A stretch of 37,868 nucleotides of DNA from a virus: IMG/VR virus record IMGVR_UViG_3300025736_006128, positions 1-37,868 of that record. One strand, written 5' to 3'. Positions 6,629 through 16,500 of the stretch are shown here, piece after piece. Positions within the stretch are counted from its first letter, which is position 1. Each line of letters begins with the position of its first letter. The notes under the pieces were generated by a model, which did not search any database, had not been told where the DNA came from, and saw nothing but the letters and a program-made list of their open reading frames with translations. Position numbers and translations under genes: made by a program.

Positions 6629-7825
6629 CTATTCAGACGCCCACGCCCCATTCTCATTCTCCAGCCACTGCCCGAAAACCCCCGTCAAATGCACCCGACT
6701 CCGCGACACCAGCGTATACCCCACCCGTGTAATCGGAATCTTCGTCAACGTCCGCGTCGGACTCCCCACGTTTACCGTCATCAAATCCCCGAACTCCGCC
6801 ATCAAATCCTGCATTTCCGCTTCCAGACTGATTTCAAAAATTCCAAACGCAAAAATCGAATACAGCCGGTTCTGCAGCCGCGCCACCGTCATCGAATCAC
6901 TCAGGCTCCACTCCAGCGCCCCCACCGACCACGCACTCGGCCGCGCGAACAAAACCCCGTCAGCCGTAAAGGCAAAATTTCCGTCAGCGCTTAGATTTGT
7001 TCCGGCCTGATATAATGGCGAATCCGCATCCTTAATATTAAAATCCTCCGAACCACTGGCCACACTCACAAAACAATTCGCCGCCGTTTTACTGTCCTGG
7101 CTATTTGACCCCGGCGCAGTCGTATCCCCGCCGACATTGTAATCGCTATCCGCATGAAACGTCCCCGCGAACGCCGCCGTGCTTTGCCCCACACACACAT
7201 TGTTTTTCGCGTAAACCGTTCCCGAATATTGCCGAATACCGGTCGCCCCGTCAAACACCGTGTTATTGTAAACATACGCCGCCACCACGGAAGCAATATT
7301 AATCCCGTAACCCGTATCGACGTAAACAATATTATTCACCACCGTCACCGTTATCGCGGAATCATCCAGCTTAATCCCCAACCCGTCAGCCGAACCTTCC
7401 CCGTAAATAATGCACGAATCAATCCGGATGTCCGGGTCAGCGATTGCCCCCACGCCATACACATTTATCGCCTGGCAGGCCCCGGTCGCACTGCCCGAGT
7501 TGAACTGCAGCCCCCGGATCCGGATATGCGCTTCCTGAACCGTAAATATATTCGACAGCGCGCCGGTATAGTCAATCGTAAACCCCGAACCCAGCGAGGC
7601 GTCATGCCATTCTGTTTCCATCGCGTGAATATCGACATAATACGCCGGATTAGTGGCAAACGAATTAATCACCACCCCGCTGTCCATCACCGCATCGTCA
7701 TAACATTCCAGTTCGTGATACACACCGGCCACCTGCAGGTTTTTCCCTTCCGTCGCTTCCCACACCCGGAAATCAGAATAATCCCGCCCCACCGCCGTTC
7801 CAATCGTTACCGTTTCAACCGCCAT
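6629..7825 (-). CDS. Right-handed beta-helix tail spike-like protein
   Basis: This encodes 398 residues from an ATG preceded by a GGGGGTGGTGG stretch. Residues about 90-230 show the short strand-turn repeats of parallel beta-helix proteins (IRIRGLQFNSGSATG; IRIDSCIIYGEGSADG; TVVNNIVYVDTGYGINI; AYVYNNTVFDGATGI; TVYAKNNVCVG), with N-rich turns. The last 90 residues differ and end in VHLTGVFGQWLENENGAWASE. Phage beta-helix proteins bind or degrade host surface polysaccharide. The start overlaps the upstream gene by 11 nt. No catalytic residues can be named, so enzyme activity is open. Confidence 0.75.
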   Translation of the reverse strand: MAVETVTIGTAVGRDYSDFRVWEATEGKNLQVAGVYHELECYDDAVMDSGVVINSFATNPAYYVDIHAMETEWHDASLGSGFTIDYTGALSNIFTVQEAHIRIRGLQFNSGSATGACQAINVYGVGAIADPDIRIDSCIIYGEGSADGLGIKLDDSAITVTVVNNIVYVDTGYGINIASVVAAYVYNNTVFDGATGIRQYSGTVYAKNNVCVGQSTAAFAGTFHADSDYNVGGDTTAPGSNSQDSKTAANCFVSVASGSEDFNIKDADSPLYQAGTNLSADGNFAFTADGVLFARPSAWSVGALEWSLSDSMTVARLQNRLYSIFAFGIFEISLEAEMQDLMAEFGDLMTVNVGSPTRTLTKIPITRVGYTLVSRSRVHLTGVFGQWLENENGAWASE

Positions 7826-8639
7826 ATGCCACCACCCCCTTACCCGGATTCACAAAAAACCGATTCGGTAGCGGTATTTGCGGCCGTTCCGCCACCTCCG
7901 CCAACGTCATTTCCGGATCCAAACCGAACCGCAACAAATAATTCCCCGCCGACCGCCGCCCCTGCTTCACCAAATCCACGATCCGCGTTTCCAGCCCCAG
8001 CGTCTTACCATGCTTCTTCCAATCAATCGTCCAGCGCCTCTCAAACCCCTTACCATCCACCCGCTTCAGACATTTCATATCTCTGATTCCCCCTTTGAAG
8101 GGGGTGCCTCCACGCAGTGGAGGTGGGGGATGTTCTTCCGTCTCCCCAAATTCCCCGTCAGGTACCCACACCGTCAACACCCGCGACAACTCCCGCCGCC
8201 CCCAGGGCCACGTTTCCATCACACTCTTCCCGTCAGAAAACCCATGCGTCCCCAACAGCTCCAGCGGCATCGATTCCTTCAGCTCCCCCTCAAGCACATC
8301 CCGCGCCACACTCCGCAGCTTCATCTTTGGCACATCGTGATAACTCACCCCGCGTGGCGCTTTGGCCGTCATGGCCCGTGCCGTAACTCCACACGCCGCA
8401 ATCTTTTTCCGGAACACAGCCCCGTTAGGTTGCCGCACCGTCATCGTCCGGTCGAAATATTTATCATACAACCGTGGCGAAAAAGGCATCATCATCCCCG
8501 ACGTCCCGCGCAACAGCATGTCCGCCCAGGTATAAAAGATATCATCCTCATCCTTCACCGCCAGAATATCCCCCACCTGACGCGCATTTTCCGGACTCTT
8601 ACTATACCCCGGATTTATCACCACCGCAAATTCCGCCAT
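7815..8639 (-). CDS. Tail-region protein interrupted in frame by a type A repeat
   Basis: This encodes 274 residues from an ATG with GGAGG upstream. The N-terminus (VVINPGYSKSPENARQVGDI) and a central MKLRSVARDVLEGELKESMP stretch are soluble; no family is recognised. Residues about 168-184 (HPPPPLRGGTPFKGGIR) are exactly the translation of a type A element (8086-8136, 51 nt = 17 codons), which keeps the frame open. Without it the flanking sequence reads GETEE...DMKCLKR smoothly. This is the behaviour known for Rickettsia palindromic elements. The gene lies between the methyltransferase and the spike, so a baseplate or tail-tip role is likely. Confidence 0.65.
   Translation of the reverse strand: MAEFAVVINPGYSKSPENARQVGDILAVKDEDDIFYTWADMLLRGTSGMMMPFSPRLYDKYFDRTMTVRQPNGAVFRKKIAACGVTARAMTAKAPRGVSYHDVPKMKLRSVARDVLEGELKESMPLELLGTHGFSDGKSVMETWPWGRRELSRVLTVWVPDGEFGETEEHPPPPLRGGTPFKGGIRDMKCLKRVDGKGFERRWTIDWKKHGKTLGLETRIVDLVKQGRRSAGNYLLRFGLDPEMTLAEVAERPQIPLPNRFFVNPGKGVVAYGG
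8086..8136. repeat. Type A repeat inside a coding frame
   Basis: It has the full CCCCCTTTGAAGGGGG core, a CCTCCAC/GTGGAGG hairpin and a closing GGGGGAT. It lies wholly inside the 274-codon gene without stop or frame change. Confidence 0.9.
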
Positions 8640-8648
8640 TATCTATTC

Positions 8649-8859
8649 CCCTCCTGGGAATGCCGGAGGCGAACGCTCTCTGTTCGCCCCGTATCGGCAG
8701 TTTTGTCTTTTCTTTATCTTTCCCCATTCCCCCTTTGAAGGGGGTGGTTTTGCCACCGGCAAAAGCAGGGGATGTCGTCATCATTATTCATCTAATGTTA
8801 CCGCCCCAAATTCCCCCTTTAAAGGGGGTGGCTCCACGCAGTGGAGACGGGGGATGTTC
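8649..8859. repeat. Hybrid B/G repeat and two A repeats
   Basis: B arms (GGGAATGCCG ... GTATCGGCAG, 8649-8701) are split by a G hairpin (GCGAACGC ... GTTCGC). A copies follow at 8726-8776 and 8809-8859, and an E half-site (TCTAATGTTA) lies between them at about 8787-8796. The gap between the methyltransferase and tail genes (8640-8905) holds nothing else. Confidence 0.8.
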
Positions 8860-8905
8860 AATCTTTGTCTCTTATCTTTATTCTCTATCTCAGCAACTCT
8901 TATCT

Positions 8906-10330
8906 TTATTCTCTATCTCCGCAACCCTTATCTTCCTCTTCAAACCCCAACAACCCCAACTGCACCCCATCCCGCAGCACCGCCTGCACCCGCCGCTTTG
9001 CAATCACACAATTTCGAATATCGTTATCAATCCCAATAATCGGAATACCCAACTCAGCCGCACCGACAAGCGTGGACCCCGTACCAATAAACGGATCGCA
9101 TATCAAATTAACCTCCGGCATAGTCGCCAACCTCAATAAGTATTTCATAAGTTCCACAGGCTTAACAGTTGGATGCTGATACAACTCTAAATCTTTTGGA
9201 TGGGTTTCGTTTTCCTGATGTTCAGCCCGTTTAGATACTGGATAAGCGTCCTTGCACACAGGACAGTAAAACCAGCGTTCACGTTGGGCGGCCTTTGCAC
9301 AATAAAAGAATCGAGCGGCGGAACCGGTGCCGGAATAACCCTTTTGCCTTACGTCGCTATTTTTAGAGCCCCAAATAGAACCCTTGTTTGTTGTCATGCC
9401 ATTGGATGGCCCCGTCACCGGAAACTCACCCACCACACACGCAGACCCATCGTGGCAAATATTTGCAGGGTATCGGCCTTTTGTGTTGCTGGTACCATTT
9501 CCATTGTGTTTTTCCCAGTAACTGGCATTCGCATTATAGATTGTCGGCTTTTCACCCTTATACGCATGTGTTTCTTTTATTTCATCAGTTTCCACCCGCC
9601 CGCCATCAATCCACAACCCACTCACGCCATGCTCCAGCGCATTCGCAAAACCAGTCCCGTCAAATGGTTTTTGAGCGTAGCAAATAGGTTCCATCGCAGG
9701 TTTCAGGTTTTGCTTGCCGTATTTCCAGCCGTCCCATGTTTTCGCGTCGTCCGGTGCGGGGGCTGTAATTTTACACTCTTTCGGCATCCCGACAACTCTC
9801 ATATTTAAGCTACTACCACCGGGCTTATTCGCCGCTGGTTGTTTATGACTCCCTAAAACCTCGCGTTCCGCCCCAGCCTTCTTGTCAATTTGCTTGCTTA
9901 TATCTGTACTTTTTGGAAATCCCGATCCGAACATCCAGCTCAAAAAGTTATTTATTTCCCACCCGGAATCCTCAATAGCGCAGACCATCCGGTGATACGT
10001 CCGGCAACCGCCAAACGCGAATAAGTTTGCACCGGGTAGGCATGAGTTTAGTATTGGAGTCCAGAAGTCTATGCCTGGGACCGACTTATCCCAGCCCTTA
10101 CCCATAAAACCAATCCCATATGGCGGATCACTCACAATCGCCGTCAGCCCACCCAAATGCGGCATAACCGTCCTGTTATCCCCATAATAAATCGTAATAT
10201 TACCGTCCCTGTAAAATGGAACCACGTCCCTGTATCCCTTCTCTTTATCCGTTCCCTGCCCCAAATTCCCCCTTTGAAGGGGGTGGCTTCGCCTCCGGCG
10301 AAGATGGGGGATGTTCTTTTCGGAGTGCAT
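8906..10330 (-). CDS. Beta-class DNA N4-cytosine/N6-adenine methyltransferase
   Basis: The longest frame is 474 residues. The catalytic motif DPPYG is at 68-72 and the AdoMet-binding motif DPFIGTGS at 412-419. Catalytic-first order defines the beta class. The middle holds the target-recognition region, including a FYCPVCKDAYPV zinc-finger-like segment followed by His residues. Known enzymes methylate DNA to protect it from host restriction or for regulation. No partner endonuclease is visible, so it is an orphan phage methyltransferase. The first 30 or so residues are translations of D and A repeats. A GTG at 10225 (residue 36), 10 nt after GAAGGG and just before the real domain, is the more likely start. 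Confidence 0.9.
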   Translation of the reverse strand: MHSEKNIPHLRRRRSHPLQRGNLGQGTDKEKGYRDVVPFYRDGNITIYYGDNRTVMPHLGGLTAIVSDPPYGIGFMGKGWDKSVPGIDFWTPILNSCLPGANLFAFGGCRTYHRMVCAIEDSGWEINNFLSWMFGSGFPKSTDISKQIDKKAGAEREVLGSHKQPAANKPGGSSLNMRVVGMPKECKITAPAPDDAKTWDGWKYGKQNLKPAMEPICYAQKPFDGTGFANALEHGVSGLWIDGGRVETDEIKETHAYKGEKPTIYNANASYWEKHNGNGTSNTKGRYPANICHDGSACVVGEFPVTGPSNGMTTNKGSIWGSKNSDVRQKGYSGTGSAARFFYCAKAAQRERWFYCPVCKDAYPVSKRAEHQENETHPKDLELYQHPTVKPVELMKYLLRLATMPEVNLICDPFIGTGSTLVGAAELGIPIIGIDNDIRNCVIAKRRVQAVLRDGVQLGLLGFEEEDKGCGDRE

Positions 10331-10347
10331 TGCCTTTATGCAATGCG
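10264..10347. repeat. A and D repeats overlapping the methyltransferase start
   Basis: A is at 10264-10316 with a CTTCGCC/GGCGAAG hairpin; D is at 10321-10347, identical in sequence to 2451-2477. The 10330 ATG lies inside D. Confidence 0.85.
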
Positions 10348-10408
10348 CCGGCGCCCCATGCCAAACCGAGGGTGGGGTTTTCGCGGTCCCCCGTCAAAGA
10401 ATTTTATA

Positions 10409-10783
10409 TCACTTTTTTATCAATAATTTCTTATAAAACAAGTTAAACGAACTCAGAAACAACGCGGAAAAAAGTATCGTCCAGAACACCATTCCTAAAA
10501 AATACATAACCGCCGGGCCGTTACCCAGAATTTTCCAGTCAAAACTCACATATGCGTGTACCGCCGCGAACACAAAATAGGCGACTATCGAACCAACATG
10601 GAAAGCATCAGCCCAATGCCACCCATCATTTTTCCACTTTCCGGCATCACCGTCCATACCCATTTTCCGGTCCCAAAAAGACCCGGTTAACCGCATCTTC
10701 GTCGCGTGGTCGTTTACCGTATCCCGCACCGCCTTTGCGAATCCACTCAAAATTCCAAAAAACACAATAAAAAGTTCAAACAT
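10409..10783 (-). CDS. Three-span membrane protein
   Basis: This encodes 124 residues from an ATG with GGAGG 6 nt upstream. Hydrophobic segments lie at about 2-17, 66-82 and 89-115. Between the first two is a polar loop with basic, D and W residues (RLTGSFWDRKMGMDGDAGKW). It sits between the distal tail genes and the methyltransferase. Small multi-span membrane proteins of this type occur in phage genomes, but I cannot assign a function. Confidence 0.65.
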   Translation of the reverse strand: MFELFIVFFGILSGFAKAVRDTVNDHATKMRLTGSFWDRKMGMDGDAGKWKNDGWHWADAFHVGSIVAYFVFAAVHAYVSFDWKILGNGPAVMYFLGMVFWTILFSALFLSSFNLFYKKLLIKK

Positions 10784-10826
10784 AATTGCCTCCGTATTTA
10801 TTTTTTTGCCCGCTCTTTGGTTGACG

Positions 10827-10932
10827 ACTCCCCCTTTGAAGGGGGTGCGTTTTCGCCAGCGAAAACGTGGGGGATGTTTCTTTTATCTTTTTGATCCCCG
10901 CGCCCTGGGAATGCCGATCTCCGTATCGGCGC
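10827..10932. repeat. A and B repeat pair
   Basis: A is at 10827-10879 with a GTTTTCGC/GCGAAAAC hairpin; B is at about 10904-10932. They fill the gap between the membrane gene and the distal tail gene. Confidence 0.85.
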
Positions 10933-10942
10933 TTTCCTCTTG

Positions 10943-12518
10943 CTACCCCCTCAAAAACGGCACATAATAATCCACCATACTTTCCGAACCCAACAACTCC
11001 GCCGGACTCGCCTGCAAATCATTCGACTGATCGTGACCCTTATTTTCCGCGTCCGTACAATCCCAGGCATAATGCACCATAAACGCATTAAAAGGCTGCA
11101 ACCGCCGCACCGTCGGATTCCCAATCACATCCGGCGTCACCAATTCAGCAGCCACATACTCCGCCCATTCCGGATGCAAAACCATCAGCCGGAACTTGCC
11201 CGAAATCCCCTGCGCCATAAAAGCAATCCCATGTGGCAGCAGCGTCATAATCGCCTCCAGCACCGTAATCTGCGCCGTCCCCGTGGCCATCTGCTTCGCG
11301 AAGCTCAGCGTCAGCGCGTCGTTTTTCGTCAACGCCTGGCACACATTAAACGTCCCGCCAACCGTACCCGGCGGCTTTTCCGCTTCGTCCACTACACTGC
11401 TGGTCAAGTTCACATCAATCTGGCTGTCCGGAATCCCCGCGTAATCGTGCAGCAGTTCATAAATAATCTGCGGCAGCGTTTTCGCCACAAAATTCACCGC
11501 CACATGAAACGCCAACGTATCCCCCGCCGTCGGACTCGTCCAGTCCGCGCTGGCAATCTTGACATGGCTATCCGTCGCATCCGTCACATCATAAAAATCA
11601 CTGGCCGTACTCCCTTGAATATCCGGAATATTCGGCCCCGTCACCGTAAACGTAGTGCTGCTGTCCATGCGAATACCATATTCCCCCGGAAACGCCCCCG
11701 CATACACCGTAATTCCCGTCAAACTCGTACTGGCCGCATCATCCCAAACCAGCGCCGTTTCCATCTGCCCCTGAAAATTCGCCATCTTCGTCGGCGTGGG
11801 ACTGGTGCTGATAATCCGTAACGGCGCACTCAGCAGCAGGGCATGCATATTGTCCAGCCGCAACGTAGCCTTACCGCTCCCCAGCTCAAACGCCTCCCGC
11901 GCCACCCCCCGATAAACTTCCACATAATTAGCAGCATCCGCATTCAGCCGCAACCGCACGCTCACCTCCTGCCCGGCCACCGGCAAACTACTCACCACAC
12001 TGCCGGCCGCATAGCCATCCGTTAGGTTTGGACTAAAATTAACCGTACTGCCCACAATACTGGAAATCGTCACCTTTTCACTATTTGTCCCGTCGCTGAG
12101 CACAATCACTTCACTCGCCTGAAAATCCAGCAGCCCGTCTTCCAGCGTCAGCGCCCCCGCCGTTGCAATCACAGCACTGGCCAGAATCCGCTGCACCTCG
12201 CGGAACTGCCCCCCGGCCCGCCCGCCAAACGCGTCAAAGCCCTCATTCGGATTACTAAACGTAATCGTCAGCGGCCGCAAAACCATTGAATCATTCGCCG
12301 TTCGGATTACTAAACGTAATCGTCAGCGGCCGCAAAACCATTGAATCATTCGCCGTCGGTGAAATAGCCGAGCCATTTTCAATAAACCCAATCGTTTCAA
12401 TCCCGTTTTCATCACCCAGCAAAATCGCCTCACCATCCGGGTCCAGCACCACCTCAACCATAAAGTACGACGCCGGAAAAAGCGTTGCCGCCCAGGGACT
12501 ATCAGCTCGTATACCCAT
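10943..12518 (-). CDS. Distal tail/baseplate protein, frame broken by a 55-bp tandem duplication
   Basis: Two frames belong to one gene: MGIRADSPWAATLF from the ATG at 12518, and the main frame ending at 10943. A 55-bp exact duplication at 12246-12355 shifts the frame; removing one copy gives 506 continuous residues (TANDSMVLRPLTITFSNPNE). The protein is large, beta-rich and Gly/Thr-rich with no transmembrane segment. A later part (ITVLEAIMTLLPHGIAFMA) and the NAFMVHYAWDCTDAENKG stretch resemble tail hub or baseplate proteins only by position. Its start follows the previous gene's TAG directly. The gene is probably intact in the real genome. Confidence 0.7.
12246..12355. repeat. Exact 55-bp tandem duplication
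   Basis: Positions 12246-12300 and 12301-12355 are identical. A length of 55 is not a multiple of 3, so the tail gene is frameshifted. A probable assembly artefact. Confidence 0.9.
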
Positions 12519-13059
12519 CTATTTCGGCCCCACAAAATTTAAAGTCGTAACCGTTTTCACGTCCTGCCCGTCTATATTTCGGCCCCACAAAATTTAAAGT
12601 CGTAACCGTTTTCACGTCCTGCCCATCTATGATATACCGCACCCGCACATCCGGCGTTAACCAGCAGTCCACCGAATCCCAGCTTCCGCCGTCATTCTGA
12701 TACCCATTGTAATACACGCGGCAATAACGGGATTGCGAAGTTATTGGCAACAACAACAAAATCTTTGTAATTGTATCATCGTAAATACTCCCGGTAGCCG
12801 CCAAATCACTCGCCCGGGTCGGAAACCGCCGCGCCACCACCAGCGGCACACTGATTTCAATCGGCACCGACGTTCCCAGCGCACTTTCCTTCACCGGATC
12901 CCAAATCACAGGCAGATCCCCTGCCGCCTGCATTGACGCCAGCCGTCGTTGTGGCCGTTTCCGCACCCGCCCGGAAATCTCATCACTAAAGAAAAATGAC
13001 CGATATATCACCGACCCCGAACTATTAATCAAAAAAACCGCCACATCCGCTTTTTCCAT
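12519..13059 (-). CDS. Distal tail protein after the tape measure, 3' end broken by a 55-bp duplication
   Basis: The start is the ATG at 13059 with AAGGA upstream. Residues 1-25 (EKADVAVFLINSSGSVIYRS) begin a soluble protein. A duplication at 12521-12630 sends the frame into an artificial tail ending at 12502. With one copy removed the protein is 161 residues ending in TTLNFVGPK, followed at once by TAG-ATG of the next gene. It is the first gene downstream of the tape measure, the usual place of a distal tail protein. No sequence family is recognised. Confidence 0.65.
12521..12630. repeat. 55-bp tandem duplication, one mismatch
   Basis: Copies 12521-12575 and 12576-12630 differ at one base (GCCCG versus GCCCA). 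One-copy removal restores both the end of the upstream gene and the TAG-ATG junction. Confidence 0.9.
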
Positions 13060-13586
13060 GTCCCGCCATTCCTTCTGTTATTCCCCCTTTGAAGGGGGTG
13101 GGGTTTCGCAGCAGCGAAACCTCGGGGGATGTTTCTATTTATTTTTTGCTCTCACCATCTCGCGATTCATCTCAATTATAACCGGCAATGCGCCCGGGAT
13201 TTTAACCCGGCAGCCAAAGTTACCAGAAAACTTAACCTGGAACCTAAAAAGACCTCGGCCTCGGGTTCCTCACGTATAGCCGATTTTACGGCGTCCCGAA
13301 ATATTGCGAAGCCTGGACGTTCGCACCGTCCGTGACACATTGCCATTTTTTAATTCCCTGTCAGTTGTGGGCGTTTTGCTTCGCGAACGTCCTTTGTTCG
13401 CGCAAACTCCGTTGCGACCGCTCTTTGGTCGCACCATTACCCAACTAATGTTGATATCTGAAATCCCCCTTTGAAGGGGGTGCCTCTGCATCAGCAGAGG
13501 TGGGGGACGTCCAACATCACGTCCCGCCCCATGGACGTTTTGCGCTCCTTGCAAAACTCCTCAAGGCCTTCGTTCTATGAAGGCCC
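13060..13586. other. Repeat-filled gap downstream of the tape measure gene
   Basis: A copies are at 13080-13132 and 13461-13510, an E half-site (AACTAATGTTGATAT) directly before the second A at about 13443-13457, and G-like hairpins (GCGAACG ... GTTCGC) near 13382-13403. The open frame at 13270-13554 runs through these repeats and is not a gene. Confidence 0.7.
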
Positions 13587-16500
13587 TTAGTCCCTAAAAT
13601 GATTCACCGTCACACTATTCCGCTCCCGATCCGCCAGCCACTTTTCGCCCGTACTGTAAAAAACATCCAAATACGTCTCCGGCCCCGGATTATTCACCAT
13701 CACCTGCACATTCCGCTCCTGCTGAACCGCGCCGGCCCCGGAACTATCCCCAACCGCCTCAACTGACGCCGCCGAAAACGGCTGAAAAATTGTCGGCATC
13801 GGCGCTTCCGTCGGCGCCACATCCCTACCCCGGTGAAATCGCGGCAACGACCCGGTCAGACCCGCCACCAGCGCCATCACATCCCCGGACTCAATAAACC
13901 TCTCCCACGCAGGCTTACTATACATCCGCGTCACATCCGGCGGAATCACAGCTTCATCGTTCCGAAGCACCGCCAGCAACTCATTCCCGGCCAGCATCCC
14001 GTTGTGGGCCTTTATAAAATTTGGATTGCCGCCAGTGGTGGTTGGTAGTGCCGTATCCCGCGTCAACTGTTTTCCTGCCTGATACGTTTCCGGACTAATA
14101 TTCGCTATCGCCGCCGTCAGCCTTTCCACGCCGCTCAGCAGCGTACTCATCGCCGTAGGAATACCCCAGCCATTCATCGGCCCGTTTTCCGCCGTCTCAA
14201 AAAAATCACCCGTCTGATCCGTGGGAATTTCCCCACCAATCGCCGTAAACTGACTTTCCAGACCCAACAGCGCCGACATCGCATCCATATATGCCTGACT
14301 TGATGGATCCATTTCGCCGACATAAGCCCGCATTTTGAAAATCAACTGTCCCAACTGCTCATCCGCCGAAGTCGCGTCCAAATCTACCTTGAAATAATTA
14401 ATATCATCCAGCAAGCCCAGCGCGGACTCTAAGTCCGTATTGAAACCGCCAAACGAACCAATCATGTCGCTGTAATTATCGCCCCAGTCAATATCAAAGC
14501 CACCCCACGCCGTATTTGCCACCCGCAGCGCCATGTTGTGATAATCCAACGACTCATTTGTGCCGTCAATCCCCAGCTTCGTATCTTGCAAGCTGGCCGG
14601 CAACGGCTGCATACTCGCATCCAGCAAACCAAACCCGGCCGCATTCCTCTCCAATGCCTTACTCGTTCCCCCCGCCGCTTCAGTAATCTTCCCCAACCCC
14701 GCCGGCACCGGCTCCATGGTCGCATCCAACAGCTTCATACTTTCCGCGCCATCCGTAGTCGCCGTAGTCTGGTCAATCATGGCCCCGGTGAATTCCTTAC
14801 TCGCCTTCCGGTTAACGTTCAGCGTAATACCGTATTTGGTATAATATTCATCCGCCGTTTCCACCTCACCATTCAGCACCGCCTGCGCCGCCGCCGCCTC
14901 CCAGATTTCATCCTGCAAATCCCGGTACGCCTGCGTTCCCGGAATAAGAGCTACCAGCGCTATTTCGCCCAATCTGATTTGGTCTGCAATAAGCTGCTGC
15001 AGCCCGGTTGAATCAAATGCAGCACCATAATAATCAGCCAAATCAAACGCTTTTTGGCTAAGAAAATCAAGCGCGTTGAATACGTCATCAAAATTTGTCT
15101 CAAATATAAATGCCGCCAGAAACCCGTTTATTCTTTCCTGCAGGTCTGCAATATTTTCCAGCGAATCATTATAGGCATCCATGTACCCTTTGGTTTTGTA
15201 AAAAGCGGAAGACTCCATTGCCTTTTGCAGCAAGTCGTCATATGCATCCAACAATCGGATTGGCGCCGTCGTATCAATACTATCAATCGCTTCTTGCGTC
15301 GCCAGAATCTCATCGCCCCAGACACCCCAGGACTCGATTAGTTCTTCAGCCGTATATCGATGTTCTTCCGATTTGCCCATAAACGCGGTAAGCGCTAAAG
15401 ATGCCGCCTGAAAACCCAACGCAACCGGATTCAACCCACCCAACAAAAGCCCCTGCATCAGGTTTTGCACCAACGTCAACGCCCCGTCACCGATCTCTCC
15501 TAAGTCAAAGATTTGCCGCGTTAAGTCGCCAAACCCGGCAATCCCCGCCTGAATCATTTCAGGCGTGTCAGCCATGGTTGCCTTAAAGGCTCCCCACGAA
15601 TTTTCCGAACCCTTCAGCGACGCCCATAATAAATCCCACGTTTCCGTCTGCGCCTGGGTTTTAATATCCAGCCCCTGAATCGCATCGGCCGTTTCGTCAA
15701 TTTCCGTAACAATCTGCGCGTATTCTTCCTTCGCCGCCTCCAGCCGTTCCCGCACCGTGTACCACGCATCCGAATGCACCGGCAGCAACGCCAATTCCTC
15801 TTCCAGCTGTGTCACCGATTTCCCGCGAACACTATTCAAGGCGCCGGTGTCAGTCGTCAGGGTCCGCACCGCCACGGTTTGTTTCTTGGTTTTATCCGTC
15901 TCGGCAACCAGCCGCTCGTTTATCGCCTTAATTCTCGAATCCAGCTCTTTATATTCAACCAACTGCTTAACCTGCGCCTTAGACAGCCCCTCTTTAGTCA
16001 TTTTCGTTTCAACCAGGCTGTCTTTATATCCCTGCCAAAGGTCTTTTTGTTCTTCGAGCTGGGCGGTGGTTTGAATACCCAGCGCAATCAATTGCGACTC
16101 AATATCAATCGTTTCTTTCTGCTCTTTGTTTACCGCCGCCTGCTTTTCTAGCAGATCCTCCGTAACACCCTTGGTGAGCCCAAGCGTAACCATGAGCCGT
16201 TGCCAGCCGCTTGTATATGGCGTCAACGCCCCCGTCGCCCGCGCGACCGCACTGGTGAGCCGATCATTGTCCTCTGCTGATTCATTAACGCCGATGTTCC
16301 GCAATTCCTGAAGCGTATTCAGCGCACTTAGCGCCGCAGTCAGCCCCTCCTGTTTTTCCCTCAACTCGTCCGTTTTTATATTCAGGATGTCGTCGGCCGC
16401 GTCTTTTAAACTTCCGTTATAATCATCCAGCTTTTTTCCCGATAACGCCAGAATCTTTTCAAATTTCGCCTGAATTTTGGCCTGGCTTTCTACGGCAGCC

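Noticed and set aside
12502-12518. Extra C-terminal tail of the post-tape-measure gene
   Set aside because: It exists only because of the 55-bp duplication; single-copy sequence ends at the TAG at 12519-12521.
13270-13554. Possible 94-codon minus-strand gene
   Set aside because: Runs through A, E and G repeats, has no family resemblance and a composition unlike real genes.
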